A stretch of 64,000 nt of DNA from Mycteria americana. Lineage: Eukaryota > Chordata > Aves > Ciconiiformes > Ciconiidae. A program made the translations under genes and the position numbers. The stretch lies in the NCBI RefSeq assembly GCF_035582795.1, contig NC_134370.1, positions 31,731,501 to 31,795,500 of the forward strand, in the 5' to 3' direction. Of this stretch, positions 12,421-32,915 are shown piece after piece. A model generated the notes under the pieces. The model did not search any database. It had not been told where the DNA came from and saw only the letters and a program-made list of their open reading frames with translations. How positions within the stretch are numbered: the stretch's first letter is position 1; each line of letters opens with the position of its first letter.

Positions 12421-15400
12421 ATTTCTGCCATTCACAATTATACTTCTAGATGTAATCTACTTGTTGTAGTTAGGGTGCCCATCAATGCCGCTTGCAGACC
12501 CTAATCTATTATGTTCCTGACTGATTCACCAGCCTCAATAAAATTAGTCACATTTTATTTGGAAAAAAAAAGCCCACCTCTTTCTAGATGCCATTCTACC
12601 TGAAGGTACCACCTATGTGAAAGTCAAAATTCACAAATACAAGGAAGTGGGTGCGAAGGCAAAAGAACTTTAATACATTTCACTTAAAATGCCTAGACTT
12701 AATGATCATTCTAGGGCTGCCAAATGGGATTAAAATAAAAAAAAAAAAGATAAAATTTTAAAAAATCCTTTCATTGAAAGGGATCTGTTGTAACTTTAAG
12801 ATTATTAATAAATTAAAGTAGGGATTAGACTTTAGAGGAAAACGGTCAACTGAATTATGCTAGAATTACTTATCATTAGAAGGATCTACTGATGCTTGTG
12901 ATTCTACAGCTATATCTTCTTCAAGTATTTCTCTACGCTCTGTCATGGGGCGTTCCTACAAACAGCATTAAGTAATTACATGCAGTCAACTTGATTGTAA
13001 ACAGAATGGTATAAAAGGTGCCGAGCAAATATTTCACAAAGATATCCAATTTAAAAAACACATACATTTCCATTTCACCCACCCTGGTGGAAATTATAAG
13101 AATATATGATAAATGATGCAAACGGGTTACTTAAGTTGGTGTCTCATGAGCAATGTGACAACACTTTTTAAATTAACACATTTTAGAAAACTGTTTTGTG
13201 ACAGAATAGTCTTTAGCTTGAGTGTTCTGACTTTTTAAATCAATTCCTTGAGAGACGATAATCCATTTGCAACTTCTCTTTCTATTTTTCAGAGGGTTTA
13301 AGAGCAACATTACAGCAGAGTTTCAGGCTTACCTTTTCTACACATCTCTTCCAGTGGCTACATCTGCCTTTTCAGCATCAGTTTCAGCTTTGCCAAAGCA
13401 AGAAGAAAGCCTCCGCCTGAGCAGCCATAAAAATGGTATCATCATTTCAGCATTCAGAACCAGACTAAGTAACTACTACCAACGCAAGGAAATTGCCTGT
13501 AAGCAAAGTGGTGCCAGACCTATGCAGTAAAAACTACAGTATTTGGTATCTCCCCAGATGACGAGCTATGCAATTTCATGAGAACGTATATTTTCAAAAA
13601 CATGATAGGAATGTGCCACCGGAGTTAGAAAAACAGAAGGAAAACATACTTAAGAAATACGTATTACTATTTGGGGGCCTGACTCCTTACTTTTGTTGCT
13701 AATACTACAAAAATAATTAAAAAGTGGGGAGGTTGCAGCATCCTTTACCCTGTATTCTAAACTAGGATGTCTTGGTGATTATCCTGAAGTAGAGCAAATA
13801 TAATTTTGTAGTTACAAATGGAATTTTTGTGTGGGCTCTTAAAGGCCAAGGTTGTACTGTAAGAAGCGACACCTGGATACACATACTGAAAAATGTATGT
13901 TATGTTACAAAAAATGCACCAGAAACTTAGAATATTTATAGTACAATATCTAGTTCCACAAAACATTAAACTCTCAGCTTGCTCTCAGCTGTTCCAGAGA
14001 TAAACTTTCTCTGAGAAAACAAAATTATTTTTCAAGTCCAGCAGGTGAGAAACACAACTGAATAAATATTCACGGCGTCAACTGAGAAGCAGAGAGTGTG
14101 AATCAATCCTGGTCAAGGCTGGAATGTGCAGAATACGTATTTGTTAAGGCAATACTATATACTTGAAGTGAACAGGCTTGTTAAAATGCCCAAACTTAGG
14201 CGGGCAGTCTCTTAGGATGTTTCCAGAATTCTCTCTGGTACAATAGTGAAGTTGCAGTATGTGAAGGTGGGCAGATCAGCATTATTTTATATTCGAACTT
14301 AGAGCTGGGCTTTTAAAACAATAAAGGAAATCATACCAGCTTCTGGCTGGAAGCAATCAGGACCATAATCAGACACACAGCAGGCGCAGAGAAACATCCT
14401 TCATCTGTTGCTCCTGGGCTCTCCTGTACTACATGCTGGAAGCAGACACATTCAGAGGTGTGGCAAGCAGTATTTATATGTTTGGTTTACGTTAATTAGT
14501 TTTAGTTCCTACAAGTGTGGTAACGTATAGGATGAAACAGGGAACCTGTAAAGAATTAGGGCTAGGAAGGAGATTAGTAATCAGAGATAAAGGAGGGTAT
14601 AACTGTGTTCCTCACATCCTGTATTTATTTTGATTTCCAACTGGTGCTAGAACTCAGCACAGAAAGACTAGAGAACAGGAAGGTTGTGGTATAGCACAGA
14701 ATCAAATTTAAAGCTCCCTGCTTAGCAACTTTGCCATTAATTCCTTCCACGGGAACGTGGAGAAGGTGAGATCTGCTCCTCCAAGCTCACCCCATCCCAT
14801 CCACTGACTCATTGAAAGAAGAGCTGGATCAGCAGATGGTTATTGCTTCCCAGATGTACACACTTCACGCCCCTCTACACAAGCAGCCAGATCATTTTAA
14901 CTGTTCAGTCGTGTTCTGCAAAGCAGCCAGATGTTTAAAGCAACTTCGCCACTCCTCACACAGACATAAAAGTGAGCTCAAGCGAGAACACTGCCAGAGA
15001 AAGCAGGCAGTTGTTGGTCTCGCCACGCAACTCAAAACTTTCGGTTGTCTCAAACTTGCTTATAGAGATTATCCTGACAAGTGCAAAAGTGCTGAGCAAA
15101 AAAATCTGTACGTCAATATTACTGCTAATTCAGCGTAGAAATAAGATTAGCAAAAGCATCGACTATGCAATATTTATTTCATAGCTAACTACGTTAAAAG
15201 TGCAAAACTGAAATACACAGAGCTTTGCGGAGTAAAAATGATCAACTCACTTACGGAGGACTCAAAAACGAATAGAAAAAGCTAACCATGCTACATCTAC
15301 AGCAGGACATTTTAAATGCAATTAAAAGAATTCTAAGATTCCACGGAAGCAGATGATATTTCACTAGAATCCTACTGGTTTAATTCCTACGCGTTTCTTT

Positions 15401-16301
15401 GGCTTTTAGATTAAACAGCACTGTGCAAATGCACGCAACAGTTGTGAACCGAACAAGCACGTCTAATACAAACAGTTGTTAAATTTAAGGTATAGGTTCG
15501 TGTCATACTGGCTGGGAAAGAAGCAAGCATTAGCAGGCAAGAAGTGGTGAAGGTGAATAATTTTGTTTCCGAATCATCCACGAGTGATTTTGCTAGCTAA
15601 GATCCGATTGATTATATTTATTACACACGCAAGAGATTAAAGATCGTTACGTTTATCACTACAGATAGGAAAAGCTGTAATTGCAATTGTCTAAGGAGAC
15701 TTTCTGCGTGCCTTGGTGCTTATGCGTTTTCGTAAAAGTTTGAAAGAAGCGCACGCTGATTTCTTGCCCACCCGAATTTTCAGACTTTAGCTGCTAATGG
15801 CAAAGTCTTTTTCTGAGCATAACTGTAGCGCCCGAAGTTATCTCGCACGGCCAATGCCGCACAGGTTTTCTAGGGCCGCCAAAGATGTAGCTAGGACGGC
15901 GGGCACTCCTCCGGCGCTTCCACCCCTCCCTGCCCAGCCAGGAGAGCCGAGGAGCCGCTGACCACCCGCCACGGCCGGCCCTGCGGCCCGCACGCCCGGG
16001 CTGCCGGCGGCGAGCCCAGGTGGGGGCGGAGCCCCTTCCGAACGCGGCCCTTCCCCTTTCCCTGCCCGGAGCCGAGTTAAAGCCGAGCTGTCCCTGCTTT
16101 AACTCGCGTTTCCAGTCCCCCCGTGTGCCGCCCGTGAGGCGACGGGCCGGGCCGGGGCCGCCGGCCCTTCAGGAGCGGGGGGCGGCAGCAGGCACGTCGC
16201 CGGCAGCCCCGGAGCCGGCGGGGGGGAGCGGGGAGCCGCCGCCTGCGAGCGACCCGGGAGGCGATAGGACGGAGCCCGAGCCCGCAGGAGCCCGAGCCCC
16301 C

Positions 16302-26437
<10,136 letters not shown>

Positions 26438-26727
26438 ACAGCACAGATAAAAAAAACAACCGTAAAATGGAAAAGCTCTCACTATCTTCCATAATCTAAT
26501 GATAAAGGGTACAAAATCTTTGACCCTTTTACACTCTTAAGTAGATAGTAATAAGTAAATTCTTTCCTTGCCCAAACAGAAAGAGAAGACTTGGTCCTTG
26601 CTAGACTGGAACGCTATCTTTCCTCTCTTCAAAATATATTTCCAATGTAATTAATATGCAGCAGAGTAAACAAAACAGGAAGACAAACACGATATCCCAG
26701 TATTAGTTATTTCGACTAGTAAATTCT

Positions 26728-26800
26728 AATTCTTGGTCATGAGTTCTGGGCACAAATGATCATCCATCATGTGACTAGAGCCCAGAATGACCTAAGAATT
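26728..26800 (+). repeat. Imperfect hairpin in the SYT15 3' UTR
   Basis: Arms 26,728-26,760 and 26,766-26,800 can pair in blocks: 7 bp (728-734 with 794-800), 5 bp (735-739 with 788-792), 8 bp (744-751 with 780-787) and 5 bp near the loop. They are separated by bulges, including a 4-nt one. It has pre-miRNA-like size but imperfect geometry. Confidence 0.5.
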
Positions 26801-27196
26801 GTCAGTGATGACACCAGGCCTAACTGTCCACTGCATTGCATCACCATGGACAGAGCAGCTTCACGAAAAGGGGTGGAAGCCCAGTAAGCATGCCAAAACA
26901 GACAAAGCCCAAAAGATGCTGACTGACTACTAAATTTGCAATTTATTTAAAATAGCAGCATTATATTTAAAACCTCTTTTGAATATGAATGATGGAAAGC
27001 ACTGAGTGTTTATTGATCAAAAACCTAGAAGCACCTGTTCAAGCACAGTGTATTTCTTGCAGTAATTCAGTTGGATGTTTTCAGCTGACCCCAATGTACA
27101 CCACTTTGTGTTGACACTAAGGGAGAAGCATAAAAGAAGTCCTGAAGTCACAAACGATTGGAGGCTTGCAGCAGTACTGGAGTACTCTGAGAAAGT

Positions 27197-27202
27197 AATA
27201 AA
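27197..27202 (+). terminator. SYT15: Candidate SYT15 polyadenylation signal AATAAA
   Basis: First canonical hexamer found after the stop codon. A second cluster of two overlapping AATAAA lies at 27,425-27,435 and is an alternative. Confidence 0.45.
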
Positions 27203-27215
27203 AGGGACCTGTCTT

Positions 27216-30044
27216 GTCCTTATATATTTCTCCCTAAACACATCTCTGCTGGAGACAGAGCACTGATTACCAGAACCTTTGGTTTGACCTACTATGACCA
27301 TTATTACATTGAAAATCCAATTAGCTTAAGCCCCCAGGACATATGTCTGTTTCAGAGGTAGAGTTTTCTTCATTAAGTAAATTACTGTTCTGTAAAATAA
27401 TTCAGAGCAATTATTTTTAATCAAAATAAAATAAATAGGACATTCTTCTCTTCTTGATTGTTCACTGGGGACCTGAACTCTGTACCTTTCACACCGTACA
27501 GTCATAAACCAGACACACAGACTACTGCAGCAAAACATTTTGTACAATTATGTTCCAAGAGGACCATAATCTCTGCAGCTGAAATAAAGCCAACTTCCTT
27601 TCAAACAGGATACAATATTAATTAATTCAATATATTGAAAAAAATGAGGCTTCTCTGGGGAGATGAGAACACTTTCCATTTTGATAATATTGTTATTATC
27701 TAAAGGAAATATTATGACTGAGAATATATCTGAGAGGAATTGTAAGATAACAGACTCCACTTCACCTGATCCCCCATTTGAAATGTTACGTGGTACCCTC
27801 AGTCCGTCTTGCTAACTGCACCGCTGGATTTAAGATGAGCCTAGACTTGTTACATTTAATTGAATTTTGCAAAATGTTCAGCCCTCATTATATCTCTGTT
27901 AAATGAGTAATGCCTGCACCCCCAACTCCAAAGAGCTGTTTTCAAATTTTACTCCTACAAAACCACTGAAAACCAATCTAATAGGCAACATGTTCAATCT
28001 GGGAAGGAAAGCCATATATAAACTCTATGATAACTATATTACTACGATAAAGCAATTTTACCAAATACATTATGTCCCTCTTTATGATTTAAATCATATC
28101 AATAAACATTAAAGATCTTAGAAGGAAACTGTTAAGAATGTTTCAGTTAGGTTTACTAGCTTGTGCAGGAAAATGCATGTAATGTACAGTGTCTATTAAC
28201 ATAAATACCTCTAAAGTGGGAAGTCTCCTGTCTGACTTGATATACAGTACAGTCCAAGTAATAAAACAATGCATTGTACTAATGTGGTCTCTTTTCTTTG
28301 CACTTCGTATACATTAAAGTACCAATACTTCCAGTTTGTATGTCAATAATTCCAGCTAAAGTCATGAAGAAAGGTGTTTAAATGCACTTACCAATGTACT
28401 TGACTTTGCTCAAGGTCATCCAAGTGAAGTAAATGATAAAGGTCCTTTTTGACTCCTCCTGAACAAGAGAGTTATTCCAGTAAAGCAAGAAACATTATTA
28501 AATAAGGAGTTATAATACAGTGTTATCAATTGTCACATAATAGAGCAATTCTTTTACCTACTGCCTTTTATGGATCATCCATCTGGTCTTGTGCTTGAGA
28601 CTTATCTCGAGATGAAGGAGGAAGAATGATTACAAGACCTCTCAGTACCTAACAGTGCTCCTTTTCCTCTAAAATATTTTAAAATTTTACCAAGATGCAT
28701 AGCACAGAAAACCCCCATCCAAGAAATACACAAGAAATAGATACAAGATCATACAAAATGCGACACCTTGCTCAATACTTCCCATTACTATTGACAAATA
28801 CAGGAATTTCTAAAGCTCTTTCATAAATCTAGCATGTAACTTAATGAAAGTACAACCCCATCAAATGACAGTGAGCGGCAATTTACCACCATTTTAGAAC
28901 AGACACGAATAATGGTTACATTCTTGCTCTAGAGAACAGAATCTTGGAGAAGAAGCCCTACCACTACTCAAGCAGAGTATTTATTTATATTCCCTTGTGG
29001 ATCACTCTCTACCTTACCTTCTCTCCCAATTAAAGTCACACCTATACTAGTCTTTTAGGAAGCCTAATGATCACTGCCATCTGCACTACTCTATCCTTCC
29101 TCTAAGTGAGGAAATGAGAGACCAGATGGATTTATTTGATAATTGCTTGCTCCTAATACAACAGTACATTCTAAAAGCAGCAGCTTGATGAAACCGAAAG
29201 GGAGCAAGATGCATTACAGGTGATAAAGGATCAGAAAGAAATCTCTATGCCAGATGGAGGCACAGAAAGTGAAATGGCTTCCTGTTTGAAAGGCAAGGAG
29301 AAAAGTCTGAAGTAGTAAACACAAGGCAGCAGGACCTAGAAATTTTACACAGGATTACTAAAGTGAAGATAGGAACCAAAGAAACTATAGAATTATGGTA
29401 AATTTATTAAAGTTATCACTGAACTATGGTGTCATGCTTGGATTTCAGGAAGGAATACTGTTAAACAAGAGTAAAATCATGAGAAGAGAATGAGGCAGTC
29501 AGGTCCGAGTTAGCTGGAGAGACCTAACCACAGTGTGTAGAACTTGGTGGTTAGCCACACACAGCTCACCGATCCAGCTGGCACGACTTCTGCCCAAAGT
29601 TACGAAATCATCCGAATGAGACCACACATTGACAGGATGTAAGACAATCTTTAGGATTTCTCTAATGTAATCAATGTCTAGTTTTCAAGTCTTACTAAAC
29701 TCAAAATGCTGCTGGAATGTTTTCACTCATACACGATCAGCATTTGTGCTAATACCTCATTTAAATCCACACACTGAAATTGCTCTTCCCTTTCTTAATG
29801 CCAGGGAAAATATAGTTTTCCCTGGCATTAAGAAATTCACATTCTAGAACCAGACCCTACTGAGTAAAGCGTAGTTAGAATAAGGTATAAAAGGCACAGA
29901 TGCTTAGGACTTTCCCCAAGGGGATGGGTTAGGACAATGTCATCCTGTTTTTGCCAGGTCACGTGAAACTAAAGATAAAAAAGTGCTTTTACAGTGAGGT
30001 GAAACTGCAATCGTTGCAAGTCTCTTGAATTCTCCTTTTACAAA
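27216..30044. other. Convergent intergenic spacer, left part
   Basis: AT-rich sequence between the 3' ends of SYT15 and SHLD2. It holds alternative AATAAA signals at 27,425-27,435 and a perfect palindrome at 29,791-29,835. No coding frame of note. Confidence 0.6.
29791..29835. repeat. Perfect palindrome: 20-bp stem, 5-nt loop
   Basis: The 20 bases at 29,791-29,810 (beginning TTTCTTAATG) are exactly complementary to 29,816-29,835, with loop TATAG. There is no mismatch in the stem and pairing stops abruptly at both ends. It could extrude as a cruciform. It is shorter than a typical miRNA precursor. Confidence 0.85.
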
Positions 30045-30641
30045 TGTCGTGGTTTAACCCCAGCCAACAACTAAGCACCACACAGCTGCTTGCTCACTCC
30101 TCCATGGTGGGATGGGGGAGAGAATCAAAAGAGTAAAAGTGAGAAACCTCGTAGGTTGAGATAAAGACAGTTTAATAGGGAAAGCAAAAGCCGTGCGTGC
30201 AAGCAAAGCAAAACAAGGAATTAATTCACTCCTTCCCATGGGCAGGCAGGTGTTCAGCCATCTCCAGGAAAGCAGGGCTCCATCACACATAATGGTTACT
30301 TGGGAAGACAAATGCCATCACTCCAAATGTCCCCCCCTTCCTTCTTCTTCCCCCAGCTTTGTATGCTGAGCATGACTCCATATGGTATGGAATAGCCCTT
30401 TGGTCAGCTGGGGTCAGCTGTCCCAGCTGTGTCCCCTCCCAGCTTCTTGTGCAGCCCCAGCCTCCTCGCTGGTGGGGTGGGGTGAGGAGCAGAAAAGGCC
30501 TTGACTCTGTGTGAGCACTGCTCAGCAATAGTGAAAACATCCCTGTATCAACAACACTGTTTTCAGCACAAATCCAAAAAGCATGGCCCCATACTAGCTA
30601 CTATGAAGAAAATTAACTCTGTCCTAGCCAAAACCAGCACA
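30045..30641 (+). mobile_element. Solo LTR of an avian endogenous retrovirus (probably ERVL-class)
   Basis: The element begins TGTCGTGGTTTAACCCC and ends ACCAGCACA, giving the TG...CA termini of an LTR. It is flanked by an identical 5-bp target duplication ACAAA (30,040-30,044 and 30,642-30,646). I recognise the sequence as an LTR family abundant in neoavian genomes; the 5-bp duplication fits ERVL. No internal retroviral genes or second LTR flank it, so it is a solo LTR left by recombination. Open frames inside it are not genes. CpG sites look largely decayed and the expected TATA-like site near 30,358 reads TTTGTATG, suggesting an old, inactive copy. The family name needs a repeat-library comparison. 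Confidence 0.88.
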
Positions 30642-31722
30642 ACAAAGCTGTGATTTTCCATATTATCTTTAGCACAATTTATTAACAGTAGCAAAAGTAA
30701 GTTTTCATTCTTGATCATCAGATGAGGACACTACAATTAGTCTCTTCTGTGACTGGTTCCTCCCTTGCCCTAGGCTCAACATTGTGGAAATTATCATTCC
30801 TCTACAGAGACTCAGCAGTGTTTCCTTTGTATGAGGGGCTACCTAGTTTCTTCTGGAGATTTTGTCCTGCCCTTTGCACCCAATTTGCACACCAGTGGTG
30901 CTAGTTTTGACCATAGTTTTTGGTGTCACTGTGCTGTCTTTCTTATACTAATCTCAGGTATCTTGGCACAGCAGGAAATTTATTTTGCTAGCATAAGATC
31001 AGCTCTTCTATGCTTGCTGACAAACGTGTCAATGACTGTTTCAGAGATAGACAAAAATACTGGGGAATTATTTTATCACAAGATGGCTAGGTCTTAAACC
31101 AGAAGACTAAGTTTGCTATGAGAAGCAGAGTTGCACAAACTTGTTTGATCAATAGAATCTGACCAGATTGATCAGTACACAAGTAGTTAAATACAGAAAT
31201 AAGTGACCTTGTGAAACTTCAGCTGAGAATTCATTTCTTCAGAGTCATCCAATAATCCCTAGGATTCTCTCTTGCTGCCAGACTGATCAGAAACACTACT
31301 ACCTTCCCCTTTACTGGTGCACAAGAAAACACATGGCTTACACATAGCTCTAATTAACATCATTAAAAACGCAAGTCAAATTGGTTTCACATGAGATACA
31401 ACAACAGAATCCAAACTAGCACCAAGAAACATGCTTATTCAACTGTAAGTAGTCACTTCCAAGAAACAGCAAATGAAAGCTGTTCAACAGTCATATTACT
31501 TGCATTATAATACATTTGACAACTTGATTTATCAAATTCAGTTTTGAGAACAGTTCGGTGTTTGAAGCATGAGGATAGCTGAAACAGTGTACATGGAAAC
31601 CGATTTCCTAAATGAGAGCAGTGCAGGTAAAGATCTGCAGGGATCTAGCCAGACAGCAAATATGATTCATACCCTACAGCTTCTACCAGCCTCAGTAATG
31701 CACAATTTATATCAGAGAAAGA

Positions 31723-31822
31723 TATTTATATCAGACAAAAATACTGATCTACATGTTTAATCACTTTCACAGTATTTATATCAGAAAAAAATACTGATCT
31801 ATATATTTAATCACTTTTGCAG
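31723..31822 (+). repeat. Tandem duplication, two 50-bp units
   Basis: Units 31,723-31,772 and 31,773-31,822 match at most positions, both carrying ATTTATATCAG, AATACTGATCTA and TTTAATCACTTT. A partial earlier copy of the ATTTATATCAG segment lies at about 31,704. Confidence 0.85.
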
Positions 31823-32037
31823 AGTAATAGTTATGAGATTGTTACTTTGTGAAGTCAGGTGCCATCATCATTTAATCAGTCTTTTACTGATAAAAATCAC
31901 TATCAGAACACACTAAGAGTTTAAAAAGAATTAAATTCATTTCTAAATCTGATCAAATTGGGAGAAAATTTTGCAGACCAGTGTTAACTGATTAAATTGG
32001 CTTAAGGTGATTAAGTTTACTTGCCAGCTTATGCTGG

Positions 32038-32068
32038 ATAAATACTACAACAATAAATACTACAACAA
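32038..32068 (+). repeat. Short tandem duplication (ATAAATACTACAACA)
   Basis: Two adjacent copies of ATAAATACTACAACA separated by one or two A bases. Confidence 0.75.
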
Positions 32069-32463
32069 TTAAATCATTTAAAGGGTCCATGAAAGAATGC
32101 ACCAGTTTAAACTGTTTAAAAGCTCTTAATTAAATTGGTGCAACAACTTCTAGATACACAAAACTAGATTCAGCGAGACAGTTCTGTTTTACAAGACAAA
32201 AACAACAGCAGCAAAATTGCTGAGGGTAAATGGCAGAAATTCTGCTGTTAAAAGAAAGCAACCAACCACAACAGCAAAGCAAGCAAATACATAACCAAGT
32301 TACAGATAATGTATAGGATAAGACAAACAAAAATCTTATAACGAAAATAGTATTACTGAATTGTGGCTGTCTTCCTCTAATCTGCCATATCTGAGAAAAA
32401 TCCAGTCTCTCAATACTAGTGAACTTTTCTGGGGAGAAGAGGAAAACAGATACCCAATAAGAG

Positions 32464-32469
32464 TTTATT
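32464..32469 (-). terminator. SHLD2: Candidate SHLD2 polyadenylation signal (AATAAA on minus strand)
   Basis: TTTATT on the plus strand is AATAAA on the coding strand, about 275 nt after the stop codon. A variant ATTAAA lies closer (32,607-32,612), next to a long A-tract on the coding strand. Confidence 0.45.
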
Positions 32470-32742
32470 AAGATTAAAATATATGTATAAAAATATACTT
32501 TATGACAATTTATCAGTATTACAGCAGCAGTATATACTATTGGCAGATATTTCATACCAGTCCTTTTGGTTTGTTTTTTTTTTTTGTTTTTTTTTTTTTT
32601 TTTTTTTTTAATAAGTTAAAACCAAAATCCTTTCTTGTATTTTTAAAAATATTTGTTTCCTTGAGCTAATTAGTTTTTCTTCTGTTCGCCATCTGTGTGT
32701 TCCTGTGGTCTCTGTTACTTAGTTATTGCAGAGGTCAATGCT
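32470..32742 (-). other. SHLD2: Probable SHLD2 3' UTR with homopolymer tract
   Basis: Follows the stop codon. It includes a T-tract (plus strand, 32,574-32,609, broken by one G at 32,586) that reads as an A-tract in the transcript and could cause internal oligo-dT priming. Confidence 0.5.
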
Positions 32743-32915
32743 TCAAAGATGAGGATGAAAATTCAGCAGATGGAAATCCTTTTGCAAAGGATAGCTGTTT
32801 TCATCTAGCACAAAATGGCTCCTAATTTCCAACAAATAGGATGCTTCCGTATCTGCTAGCAGCAAATGACACAGATCTGCTACTATTGTGCTGTAGGTTA
32901 TATCTGAAGAGGGCA
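32743..32915 (-). CDS. SHLD2: SHLD2 last coding exon (residues 840-896, stop)
   Basis: Encodes [20 protein letters not shown], a middle segment, then [20 protein letters not shown] and FHPHL before TGA (32,745-32,743). The human protein continues about ten residues past this point, so this copy has a shorter C-terminus. The C-terminal part of human SHLD2 is where SHLD1 binds. Confidence 0.93.

Larger units (their letters stand above)
2961..15835. other. Intergenic DNA upstream of SYT15
   Basis: About 12.9 kb without a supported exon. It contains MIR-like SINE remnants (near 7,880 and 12,270), a hairpin cluster near 5.6 kb, a 22-bp repeat present at 8,777 and 10,540, and an A-rich tandem repeat near 10.6 kb. 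Longer open frames such as 3,472-3,954 (-) and 6,910-7,338 (+) have no recognisable domain and no splice-linked partners. Distal regulatory elements of SYT15 may lie here but cannot be recognised by eye. Confidence 0.5.
26438..27215 (+). other. SYT15: Probable SYT15 3' UTR
   Basis: AT-rich sequence after the stop codon. The first canonical AATAAA is about 0.76 kb downstream (27,197-27,202). The region contains an imperfect hairpin at 26,728-26,800. The true end is not provable from sequence. Confidence 0.5.
30642..32463. other. Convergent intergenic spacer, right part
   Basis: AT-rich sequence between the solo LTR and the SHLD2 3' end. It contains a 50-bp tandem duplication (31,723-31,822) and a 17-bp duplication near 32,038. 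No coding frame is recognised. Confidence 0.6.

Noticed and set aside
1..15835. GPRIN2 expected next to SYT15 by mammalian gene order
   Set aside because: No intronless frame of suitable length or character is present on either strand; it may lie further left or be absent.
30054..30540. Two minus-strand open frames of 85 codons
   Set aside because: They lie inside the solo LTR and are chance frames, not retroviral genes.
32572..32609. Poly-T tract as evidence of a retrotransposed gene copy
   Set aside because: No processed gene copy or target duplication flanks it; simplest reading is a homopolymer in the SHLD2 3' UTR.
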